A DNA stretch of 64,000 nt, taken from JAFGKK01 sp964521085. Lineage in GTDB: Bacteria > Chloroflexota > Anaerolineae > Anaerolineales > RBG-16-64-43. Below are positions 25,760 through 33,737 of the stretch, in pieces. The notes beneath the pieces were generated by a model. It had not been told where the DNA came from and did not search any database. It worked only from the letters and a program-made list of their open reading frames with translations. The DNA lies in assembly GCA_964521085.1 (NCBI GenBank), contig CAZFPL010000014.1:1-64000 (forward strand), written 5' to 3'. The first letter of the stretch is position 1. Each line of letters starts with the position of its first letter. The position numbers and the translations under genes are program-made.

Positions 25760-27855
25760 CAGAGCACGCGGACGTTCGACCCGGCGGGGGTCTTGGTGAC
25801 TTCGATCCGCGCCGGGAAGGCGTCGCGCAGTTCGTCGAGGTGGGTGATGACGAGGATGCGGTCGAAATCATTCTGGACGGATTGGATCGCGGCGACGAGC
25901 CGCTCGCGCCCGGCCGAATCCTGCGTGCCGAATCCCTCATCGATGAACAGCGCGCGCAGTTGGGCGCCCGCGCGGCGGGCGAGCAGTTTGGAGAGCGCAA
26001 TGCGGACGGCGAAGTTGATTCGGAAAGCCTCGCCGCCGGAATACATTTCGTAGGCGCGGGTTCCGAGCTCATCCGATATTTTCAACTCGAGTGTGTCGCG
26101 CGCGTCGCCGCTTTTAGTCTCGCGCTGGGTTTCCATCCGCAGCCGCATGCGCCCGCCGCTCATCTCGGAAAGCAGGCGGTTGGCTTCCAGTTCGACTTCG
26201 GGGACGACCGTCTCGATGATCATGGTGGGAACGCCGCGTTTGCCAAAGGCTTCGCGCAGCTCTTCGAAAACCGACATTCCGCGCCGGACGCCGTCCAATT
26301 CCGCGCGGCCGGCTTCCCGCTGGCGGGCGATCTCGTCCAGCGCGGCGAGGATCTGGCGCGCCCCGCCCACGCGTTCATCGGCCAGCCGTTTTTCCAGGCG
26401 CGCCCGTTCGAGCCGGCCGCGCAGGCTTTCGGAATCAGCCAGACCGGCTCCGGCCTTCCCGAGCTGGTCTTGAATCTTTTTAAAGGAAGCATTCTCATCC
26501 AACAGCGTCTTTTGCCAGCGCGCAACCCGTTCCTGTGCGGCGGGGAGCTTCGCCTGCGCGTCCTTGGCCGCCTTCAGCGAGGATTCCATCTCCGCCAGTT
26601 TCCGCTCGAGCGCAGGCAGGGCCTGCAGGGCGGCTTGAAGCGCGGACGAATCCTTTTGCAAGGCTTCCAGCTCGGCGGCGAGATCCTTGAGTCTTGCCGT
26701 GTTGGATTTGTATTTCTCGCGCCGGGTGCTGATCTCGCGTTTGAGTTCCTCCACCACGCGCTTGCGGTGTTCCGGTGTAAGCGGCCGGCCGCAGGTCGGG
26801 CATTCCGGCGCGGTGGAGGTCTCCAGCGTCTCCAGGCGCTTCTTAAGCGGTTCGGTTTGCGGGGCGAGCGCGTCGTTTTCACCGCGCAGAGTCCCGATCA
26901 GGCCGCTGAGCTCATGGATTTGGGTCTGGATTTTTTCCCGCTCGATCTGGCGCAAGGCGAGCGCTTCCCGCTCGGCGCCTGTTTCTGCCGCCTGCTTTTC
27001 CAGCGCGGCGGGGTCGGCCCTCCGGCCAAGCCCCTCCCATTCCATCCGCGCATCGTTCAGCTCGCGCTCGGCGGTTTGACTGCGCCGCGCGGTCTCCTCC
27101 GCCTGGCGCTCAAGGTCGGCGCGGACCGCACGCTGCTGCTCAATCGCCGCCCAGGATTTTTCGAGCTCGGCGAGGATTTTCGTGTCGACTCCGGCCTGCT
27201 TCTCCGCATCCGCGAGTTGCCGCTCGTACTCATCGCGGCGCGAAAGCTCCCGTTCCATCTCCGTCATCCGGTTTTCGATCCGCTCGGCCTTCTCGCGGTT
27301 TTGGCGTATTTTTTCCTTGGCGCGTTCCTCGAACCGTTCCCACCGGTCGAGGCCGAGGATCGCGGCGAGGATCTGAGTCCGCTGGAACGGCGGCTTGGCC
27401 GTGAACTCATCGGCGTGACCCTGGGCCAGAAGCGCGGAATTGATGAACGTGTCGTAATCCATCCGAAGCAGGTGATCGATCCGATCCTGAGTCCCGCGCA
27501 TCGTCGCTTCCGAGAGTCCGCGCCAGGAGCCTGCAGCCGGATCCCAGACCTGTAATTCAAGCAGGGAAAGCGCGGTCTTTTTTTCGATGCTGCGCTGGCG
27601 GATCACCAGATAGCGGGTGCCTGCCATTTCAAATTCCAATGCAACCCTTGTTTCGCGGAGGTTCTGATAAATCAGGTCGTCGGCGGAGGGGGAGCGGGCT
27701 TTGCCCCACAGCGCCCAGGTGATTGCATCCAGAAGCGAAGATTTTCCGGCGCCGTTTTCGCCGGAAATACACGCAACGTGGATTCCCTCCAGATTGAGAG
27801 GATCCGGATCGCGGTAGGCGAGGAAATTGTGGAGCTCGAGCTTAACGGGGATCAT
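25759..27855 (-). CDS. sbcC: SbcC/Rad50-type ATPase with zinc hook (short form)
   Basis: This is the SMC-like ATPase subunit of the SbcCD double-strand-end nuclease. Walker A is GENGAGKSS at residues 32-40. Long heptad coiled coils flank a zinc-hook CPTC at residues 352-355. The C-terminal lobe has the signature MYSGGEAFRINFAVRIALSKLL and the Walker B/D-loop LFIDEGFGTQD. With 698 residues it is much shorter than E. coli SbcC (about 1,050), so its coils are short. The chosen ATG (MIPVKLELHNF) lacks a strong ribosome binding site, but the upstream frame runs through a repeat and is rejected. Its neighbour sbcD supplies the nuclease. Confidence 0.92.
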   Translation of the reverse strand: MIPVKLELHNFLAYRDPDPLNLEGIHVACISGENGAGKSSLLDAITWALWGKARSPSADDLIYQNLRETRVALEFEMAGTRYLVIRQRSIEKKTALSLLELQVWDPAAGSWRGLSEATMRGTQDRIDHLLRMDYDTFINSALLAQGHADEFTAKPPFQRTQILAAILGLDRWERFEERAKEKIRQNREKAERIENRMTEMERELSRRDEYERQLADAEKQAGVDTKILAELEKSWAAIEQQRAVRADLERQAEETARRSQTAERELNDARMEWEGLGRRADPAALEKQAAETGAEREALALRQIEREKIQTQIHELSGLIGTLRGENDALAPQTEPLKKRLETLETSTAPECPTCGRPLTPEHRKRVVEELKREISTRREKYKSNTARLKDLAAELEALQKDSSALQAALQALPALERKLAEMESSLKAAKDAQAKLPAAQERVARWQKTLLDENASFKKIQDQLGKAGAGLADSESLRGRLERARLEKRLADERVGGARQILAALDEIARQREAGRAELDGVRRGMSVFEELREAFGKRGVPTMIIETVVPEVELEANRLLSEMSGGRMRLRMETQRETKSGDARDTLELKISDELGTRAYEMYSGGEAFRINFAVRIALSKLLARRAGAQLRALFIDEGFGTQDSAGRERLVAAIQSVQNDFDRILVITHLDELRDAFPARIEVTKTPAGSNVRVL

Positions 27856-27903
27856 GGTGGTATGGGATCGAACTTTCCTTTTAAGTTTGCTAGTTCTCTC
27901 TGA

Positions 27904-28055
27904 CCATCGACCATGGACGATGGACCATGTCGATGGTTTGATCTTGATTGTTTCTTCCCGATTCACACACTGCTTGCTCATTTTTAACTTGGGAATCTGG
28001 AAAAGCCATCGCATGCCTACCATCGGCGATAATCCATGGTCTATGGTCCATGGTC
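27904..28055. repeat. CCATGG-rich repeat cluster between sbcD and sbcC
   Basis: Two clusters of overlapping CCATGG/GGTCCATGG units lie at 27904-27936 and 28034-28055. The first is bounded by CCATCGA and TCGATGG in inverted order. The second overlaps the last codons of sbcD, so the C-terminal DHGP of SbcD is encoded by the repeat. The units resemble dispersed palindromic intergenic repeats. Confidence 0.65.
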
Positions 28056-29285
28056 GGTTTCTTCTTTCATCATCTCATCCGCCGCCTGCAGCAGTTCGGC
28101 TATCCGTTTCTCATCAACTCCCTTGGATAGAAAATAGCGCGAAAGCAGTTCAAGCGGGGTGAGTGATTCGGCGCTGTCGATCCCCAGGCGGGCGCGGGCT
28201 TCCTCGCGCACTTCCAGTTGGATGGCCAGGTGCGAGGCGCCCTCCGCCGCCTTGTGGATGGCGCGCTCGTCGAGCAAACCGGCCTGCTCGCCGGTCATCG
28301 AGACGATCACGCGCACAATTGCATCCGCGAGGTCCGGCTTGCGGAGTGCGATCGCATCCAGCACCGCCGGCGTGGGCTGATCCTCGGTCCGGACATTGAC
28401 CCGGATGGTGTGGAACGGGCGCGCGCGGACGGGGACAAACTCCACCTCGGTTTTACCGCGCGAGATTTCCGTAAAACAGAATCCCTTCGGCTCGTTCTCC
28501 TCGCCGAAATCGATTCGCTCGAGCGAACCGGCGTAGATCACCGGCGGGACCCCGTTCTCCCCCTTCGTAAGATTCTGGTGTTTATGGATGTGCCCGAGCG
28601 CGACGTAATCCCAGGCGCTGTCTGCCACCGCGCTTTTCAACACGGCCACATCGCTGCCGAGCATCACCGTGCGCTCGGATCCGAACACCGAGCCGGAAAT
28701 GGTGAAGTGTCCGGCCAGCACCCGCGGCGCATTCTGCCCGGCGGCCCGTTCGGAGAACTCGCGGATATATCGGGTCACCGTGTCGCGCAGCGCCAGCTCG
28801 AGCTCGGGCAGGGATTTTGCCTTGTGCTCCTCATCGACCAGGAGGCGATTACGGGAAGGATAGGGCATCCAGGCGAGGAAGACCGGTCCGGATGCCGTCT
28901 GCACCAGGCGCGTATCGGGCTTGTTGCCGACAATCACGTTGGGGATATCGAGCACCTGGTAGATATCCAGGCTGGTGGCTTTGGAGACCGTACCGGGAAG
29001 ATCGTGGTTTCCCACCAGAAGCAGGGTCGGAATTTTATCGGCGAGGCGTTTGATGCGGCGGGCGAACTCGCGCTGCTGGGTGGGCTCCGGGTCGCGGGTT
29101 TTAAACGCGTCGCCGGCGAAGATGGCCAGGTCGGCCTTGTGCGATAGCGCGTAGTCGATCACTTCGTCGAGCCGGTCGAGGAAATCCCGCGTGCGCGAGG
29201 AGGTGCCGGTGGCGGGATCCAGCTTCCCGTAATTTTCCATTCCGACGTGCAGGTCGGCGAAGTGGACGAGGCGGATGGGCGGCAT
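28041..29285 (-). CDS. sbcD: DNA double-strand-end nuclease SbcD
   Basis: This is the Mre11-type metallophosphoesterase partner of SbcC. The phosphoesterase motifs appear in order: FADLHVG (residues 8-14), FAGDAFKTRD, VGNHDLPG, LAGHFTISG and LGHIHKHQ. The C-terminal half is the usual capping and SbcC-binding region. The length of 414 residues is normal. The last four residues come from a CCATGG repeat and may be a later extension. The gene precedes sbcC and mutY on the minus strand, with 185 non-coding bases before sbcC. Confidence 0.95.
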   Translation of the reverse strand: MPPIRLVHFADLHVGMENYGKLDPATGTSSRTRDFLDRLDEVIDYALSHKADLAIFAGDAFKTRDPEPTQQREFARRIKRLADKIPTLLLVGNHDLPGTVSKATSLDIYQVLDIPNVIVGNKPDTRLVQTASGPVFLAWMPYPSRNRLLVDEEHKAKSLPELELALRDTVTRYIREFSERAAGQNAPRVLAGHFTISGSVFGSERTVMLGSDVAVLKSAVADSAWDYVALGHIHKHQNLTKGENGVPPVIYAGSLERIDFGEENEPKGFCFTEISRGKTEVEFVPVRARPFHTIRVNVRTEDQPTPAVLDAIALRKPDLADAIVRVIVSMTGEQAGLLDERAIHKAAEGASHLAIQLEVREEARARLGIDSAESLTPLELLSRYFLSKGVDEKRIAELLQAADEMMKEETDHGP

Positions 29286-29370
29286 AGGGGAATTGTATCA
29301 AGAATACCGAACGTCCCCGCGATGAAATTTGAAATCCTATAGCGCGGAAGCACGAACAGGCAGACCCGTC

Positions 29371-30639
29371 TTATCGTTCTTCCGGCGCCTTGCGGGAGCG
29401 AAAACCGCGGTACATCAGCAGATCGTAGACGATTTTCAATCCGCCGGAGAGAAAGAACGGCACGCTGATCAGAGCGGGGATGGAGAGGAATATTCCGGCC
29501 AAGGAGGGGGAAAGCGCCGCGCCCACGGAACGGGCGATGGTGGTGACCCCCGAGGCGGCCGAGCGTTCGTCGGGGGCGACAACCGCCATCGTGTACGACT
29601 GGCGCGCGGGCACGTCCATCTGCGAAATGCTGAACCGCGCCAGGAGTACGCCGATCGCCGCCGGGAGGGACGGCATCAGCGGGACGAGCATCAAAAGCAC
29701 GTTCGACGGGATGTGGGTAAAGACCATGGTGTTGATCAGGCCGAATCTCCGCGCCAGCCGTCCGGAAAGCAGGGCCGAGATCCCGGCCAGGAGGTTGGCG
29801 CCGAAGAAAATGCTGCCGATGATGCCCGGCTGCACCCCAAAGCGGATATAGAACCAATATGCAATCATGCTCTGGACGATAAATCCGCCCGCGAACGCAT
29901 CGAGCGCGAACAGGGAGCTCAGTTGCAATACCGCGTTTCTCGATTTATGCAGACCCAGGGTGCGTTTGACGGAAGGGCCTGCATCTTCCTTCCGGACTTC
30001 GATGCTGGCCGATAAAAACGAGAAGAGCACCGCCAGAACCGTTCCTCCCAGGGCATATCCCGCCAACACGACGCGGTAAGAATCGGCGGCGGCCCAACCG
30101 CTCTGCTGGAGGACTTGCGATAACCAGCCTCCGGCCAGCGAGCCGATTGCGGTGGCGAATGATCCGGAGAGGTTGTACCAGGCAAAGGTCTGGGTGCGGC
30201 GGTCATCCGGCAGGAGTTGGGTCAACCCGGCCTGCTCGACCGAAAGGAAGGGACCGATCTCGTAGCCGCTCGGGCTGATCACTCCAATGATCGCCGCCGC
30301 CATCAGCAGGAGGGGATTGTGGGTGAGGATGAACACGACGCCCGCGCCGATCATGAGCAAGGCGCCGACGATGAGCGTGCGCCGCCGGCCGAAGCGGTCG
30401 GCGGACGTGGTCAGCCAAAGCGAAATCCCAGCATCCCCGAACAAAGTCAGCGTAAAGAGCAGACCGATTTGCGCCTCGTCCAATCCGATCTGCGCCAGGT
30501 AAAGCGCCAACACAACGGAGAGGAAACCGTAGCAGAACAGGCGCACGATACGGGTCGTGAACAGAAGACGGATTTCCGCATCCTGCCGGGAAACAATTGC
30601 GGGATCCGAAACCGGCTGACGGCGAATGGAATCGCTCAT
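29371..30639 (-). CDS. Major facilitator superfamily transporter
   Basis: The protein has 422 residues. The start was set at MSDSIRRQ, whose ATG overlaps the stop of the ChrB-domain gene (ATGA) and follows GAGGCGG. About twelve hydrophobic segments are visible, with an MFS-type loop after TM2 (ADRFGRRRTLIVGALLMIGAG). A second related loop lies in the middle of the chain (SGRLARRFGLINTMVF). It is a predicted secondary transporter or efflux pump. The substrate is not readable. Coupling to a ChrB-domain protein suggests oxyanion or metal stress, which is an inference. Confidence 0.88.
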   Translation of the reverse strand: MSDSIRRQPVSDPAIVSRQDAEIRLLFTTRIVRLFCYGFLSVVLALYLAQIGLDEAQIGLLFTLTLFGDAGISLWLTTSADRFGRRRTLIVGALLMIGAGVVFILTHNPLLLMAAAIIGVISPSGYEIGPFLSVEQAGLTQLLPDDRRTQTFAWYNLSGSFATAIGSLAGGWLSQVLQQSGWAAADSYRVVLAGYALGGTVLAVLFSFLSASIEVRKEDAGPSVKRTLGLHKSRNAVLQLSSLFALDAFAGGFIVQSMIAYWFYIRFGVQPGIIGSIFFGANLLAGISALLSGRLARRFGLINTMVFTHIPSNVLLMLVPLMPSLPAAIGVLLARFSISQMDVPARQSYTMAVVAPDERSAASGVTTIARSVGAALSPSLAGIFLSIPALISVPFFLSGGLKIVYDLLMYRGFRSRKAPEER

Positions 30640-31070
30640 GGCCTGGCCGCCTCGAGACGGCACCAGGCATAGAGCGAATCGTAGACTTCGAACTGGCGCT
30701 CCAGGTTTTCCCGATCCTCGGGGAAGCGCAGGCTGTACCCGACGGCGATGGCGTCTAAGCCGCGCCCGATGGGATCCTTGTCGCGGTCGTCGGAAATATC
30801 CGCCGCGTGGACGATCTTCGCCAAGCGGAGCAAGCCCGGCTCCTTCAATCCGTATTTCAGGACGATCGACTCGAACGAGCAGCGTCCTTCCGCATGGCCG
30901 AGTTCGACACCGGGCGCGTCAAACGGAATCGCGCCGGTATCCTTGACTGTTTTCTCGATGCTCTCGGCGGGGACGAACAGGAACTCGGCCTCGCTGTCGA
31001 TGAAGCGGGTGATCAGCCACGGACAGGCGACGCGGTCCACATGAACATGCGAACGGGTGACCCACAGCAT
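30636..31070 (-). CDS. ChrB C-terminal domain protein (chromate resistance-like)
   Basis: The 144 residues match the C-terminal domain of ChrB. The family features are the VTRSHVHVDRVACPWLITRFID opening and the IPFDAPGVELGHAEGRCSFE stretch. The middle is helical (LAKIVHAADI) and the end is aromatic. The N-terminal ChrB regulator part is absent, so this is a stand-alone version. In known chr operons this domain is linked to chromate response, but its reaction is not settled. GGGAGG stands before the ATG. The stop overlaps the MFS transporter start, so both are made together. No ChrA-type chromate transporter is present. Confidence 0.85.
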   Translation of the reverse strand: MLWVTRSHVHVDRVACPWLITRFIDSEAEFLFVPAESIEKTVKDTGAIPFDAPGVELGHAEGRCSFESIVLKYGLKEPGLLRLAKIVHAADISDDRDKDPIGRGLDAIAVGYSLRFPEDRENLERQFEVYDSLYAWCRLEAARP

Positions 31071-31189
31071 GGGGAACCTCCCTGCGGTGCTTCCCGATTA
31101 AGGGAAAATCATATTGCGAACAATGGTCATTCGCAAATGGCTCCGGCGGATGCAGAGGCTGAGTCACTCCATATGCCGCGCTCCGCTGA

Positions 31190-32785
31190 TCATGGACGGA
31201 CGGCACTCCGCCGGCGGAACACTCCGAAAATGTAGCCATCCCTGTATTGCGACTCGGTAAAAGCAGCCGTCGATACATCCAGCCATGCCGGTTGATTCGG
31301 TTCCGGCACGCGCGCGAGGAAAACGGCGACAAGCGCATATTGCTGCAGGACCGGATCGGATACCTGTTCCAAACCCGCGGCGGTCGGCCGGCCCTGCGGA
31401 TCCACCCACGTGGCGATGAATTCCGGCTGCCGGCCGAGCACGTATTCCGGATCAAACTTCTCGTGGCCCGCCAGGCCGCCGCCCAACCCCGCGACATCCA
31501 TGTGGGCGATATGGAGATCCATCAGCCCATACATATCCAGGGTCGGCATGTCCGTATGATAGGGGATGATCCCGGCCGCGCCGACCGCCACGACGTCATC
31601 CCGGGAAGCGTTTTGCGCGAGCCACTCCGCCGCCGTCCACCAGGCGCGGTTCATCGAATCCTCCAGGGCGCGGTAGGCGGCCCCCTCGAAGAAGGAAAGT
31701 CCGCCGATAAGGATCAACACCGCCAAGGTGACGGAAGATTGCAGGAAGCGCCGCCGGACGGAAAAAGCGGCCAAGCCGACGAAACCCAGGACAGCCAACC
31801 AGGGAAAGACAACGACCAGGAAACGCGGACCGAAGGTCTGCCAATCATCGCCGCCGATGACCACCAGGTAGAAGAAATAGGCGGATAAGGCTGCGAGGAG
31901 TGTGGGAACACCGCGCTGCTTTACGACGCGGAATGCGAACACCGCCCAAAGCGAGAGCGGCAGATACAGGAGCAACATCTCATTTCGCAGATACGACAAA
32001 CCCCGGCTGACAGCGGCCAGGCTGATCCCACCGGCCTTGGCGTAGAAGGTATTGGGGAAAAGGTAACCGAAATAGCCGTACCGCCAGGCGAAATAGGGAA
32101 CAAAGATCACGCTGAAGACGATCAGCCGAATCACCGCGCCCCGGAGCACCGCAGCCGGCTTCTCGCCCCGCACCCCGCGCTCGATACTCCACGCACCGAC
32201 GATCACCACAAAAAAATAAAGGCCTTCCGGCCGGGTTAGAGCCGCCAGCGCAAGGGAGAGCGCGGCCAGGATTCCGGCCCAGGGTTCCCGTACACCGAGT
32301 TCCAGCCACACAGCCAGGCATAACCATAGCGAGAACATCCACACTTCCATTCCCGACAGGGCAAAGCGCGGCAGGCCGGCGGTCAGGGAAAGGATGAGCG
32401 CGGGAACGATCCGTCCCAGGCTATGGCCGGGAAGAAGAGTCCCGGTCAACTTCCACGTCAACAGAAGAACCATCACGCCGCAGATTATCCCGAGGCCTTT
32501 GGAAGCATCGACGAAATCAATCCCCAACCGCGCGGCACCGGCCAGGATCACGGTCCATAGGAAATTGGTGTACCCTTCCACGCGCTCCCCGGGGTTGAAG
32601 ACCAATCCCTCCCCGGCGTTCAGGTTTCTGGCATAGCGGAATGAAATAAAAGCGTCATCCAAGACCACATAGCGGCCGTTATCCATCTCCCAAACCCGGA
32701 ACAAGAAAATAGCAATCGGCAGCAGGATGAGCCATCCCGCGCGGATGGAAACCCCGCCCGGTCCGTTGACCCGCTCTTCATTCAT
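31190..32785 (-). CDS. GT-C-type polytopic glycosyltransferase (AftB/ArnT-like)
   Basis: The protein has 531 residues with about ten to twelve transmembrane segments and a soluble C-terminal portion. The first external loop has the acidic signature DDAFISFRYARNL, then GEGLVFNPGERVEGYTNFLW. This pattern is typical of membrane glycosyltransferases that use lipid-linked sugar donors, related to mycobacterial AftB and the PMT/ArnT fold. It is likely to transfer a sugar to an envelope glycan or lipid on the outer side. The ATG overlaps the stop of the sulfatase-fold gene upstream by eight bases, so it belongs to that operon. Donor and acceptor are unknown. Confidence 0.82.
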   Translation of the reverse strand: MNEERVNGPGGVSIRAGWLILLPIAIFLFRVWEMDNGRYVVLDDAFISFRYARNLNAGEGLVFNPGERVEGYTNFLWTVILAGAARLGIDFVDASKGLGIICGVMVLLLTWKLTGTLLPGHSLGRIVPALILSLTAGLPRFALSGMEVWMFSLWLCLAVWLELGVREPWAGILAALSLALAALTRPEGLYFFVVIVGAWSIERGVRGEKPAAVLRGAVIRLIVFSVIFVPYFAWRYGYFGYLFPNTFYAKAGGISLAAVSRGLSYLRNEMLLLYLPLSLWAVFAFRVVKQRGVPTLLAALSAYFFYLVVIGGDDWQTFGPRFLVVVFPWLAVLGFVGLAAFSVRRRFLQSSVTLAVLILIGGLSFFEGAAYRALEDSMNRAWWTAAEWLAQNASRDDVVAVGAAGIIPYHTDMPTLDMYGLMDLHIAHMDVAGLGGGLAGHEKFDPEYVLGRQPEFIATWVDPQGRPTAAGLEQVSDPVLQQYALVAVFLARVPEPNQPAWLDVSTAAFTESQYRDGYIFGVFRRRSAVRP

Positions 32786-33635
32786 GACACGGCCCCGCGA
32801 TTTGATCCCCGACCTCCAGCAATCGATACGGTGTCAACCATTTTGAATAATAAACATGATCCTCCAGCGGAGGATAATCCGCATGGAAGATTTCCCGGAA
32901 AATATATCGGAAGGTATTCACCGGAGTAATCGAGGGATACAGGTTCGCCCGATATTCCTCCGGAAGGTAATAGGCGTTTAATATGGAAGCCCGCTCCCAC
33001 AGGCAGGAGCCCTGCGCGGAAGACCAATCCATTTCCGACCCGGGACCATGATCCGCCTGCAGGATGATGACCGCCGGCCGTTGCGCGTTACTCAGAATAA
33101 GCTGCGTGATTTCCAACAGCCTGCGGTTGACATAGGCGACTTGCCCGGCATACCCGGACAAATATTCCTCTCTCGATCCGAGGAAAACATCCCCGTCGGC
33201 CAATTGAAACGGCCGGTCCGCCTCGATCGAGGATCCATCCTCGCGCAGGATAAAAGGCGGATGCGGGGCAATGATGTGGGCAAAGACGAACTTCGGTCCG
33301 CTTTCGGCGGAAACCTGAGCCAGGCTGTCAAACCCCTGAATCACGCGTTCGCGGTGCTTGGCATAGCCCCATGTGGGGTATCCATATTCGTCTTTCGGGA
33401 TGAGTTCCTGAAGCGGCGAAGCAAGAACCCAAAATTGTTCATAGGCATTGATGCCGTACGGCCGCTCCAGCCCCAACCGCTCATCCGNNNNNNNNNNNNN
33501 NNNNNNNNNNNNNNNNNNNNNNNNNNNNNNNNNNNNNNNNNNNNNNNNNNNNNNNNNNNNNNNNNNNNNNNNNNNNNNNNNNNNNNNGAAGAAAAACGAT
33601 ATGAGAAAAGGGTGGATCGGGAAAACGCGTTTCAT
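32778..33635 (-). CDS. Membrane sulfatase-fold protein, copy 1 (interrupted by assembly gap)
   Basis: This gene spans the N run. The first 16 codons from the ATG (MKRVFPIHPFLISFFF) lie left of the gap in reading order, and the C-terminal part resumes at DERLGLERPYG. The readable C-terminal half has the alkaline-phosphatase/sulfatase features FVFAHIIAPHPPF and VIILQADHGPG. The sequence is almost the same as copy 2, where 823 bases separate the flanks. The 100 N are therefore a placeholder and the gene is probably intact at about 526 residues. Its stop overlaps the GT-C gene. The substrate is unknown. Confidence 0.78.
   Translation of the reverse strand: MKRVFPIHPFLISFFFXXXXXXXXXXXXXXXXXXXXXXXXXXXXXXXXXXDERLGLERPYGINAYEQFWVLASPLQELIPKDEYGYPTWGYAKHRERVIQGFDSLAQVSAESGPKFVFAHIIAPHPPFILREDGSSIEADRPFQLADGDVFLGSREEYLSGYAGQVAYVNRRLLEITQLILSNAQRPAVIILQADHGPGSEMDWSSAQGSCLWERASILNAYYLPEEYRANLYPSITPVNTFRYIFREIFHADYPPLEDHVYYSKWLTPYRLLEVGDQIAGPCHE
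33488..33587. other. 100-base assembly gap
   Basis: This run of exactly 100 N falls inside one of two near-identical tandem genes. The flanks correspond to positions 34447 and 35271 of copy 2, so about 823 bases are probably missing. Confidence 0.95.
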
Positions 33636-33737
33636 CGGCGGATTTCCTTCCTTATACACGAACCGTTGGATCGCCGGGCGCGGGCGAAGATGCCGGCGGT
33701 AAAAGGGGGCGGCCCGCCCGACCCGTCGGTCCACTTT

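Noticed and set aside
25840..27555. Long plus-strand frame opposite sbcC
   Set aside because: It mirrors the sbcC coiled-coil codons and has no family feature.
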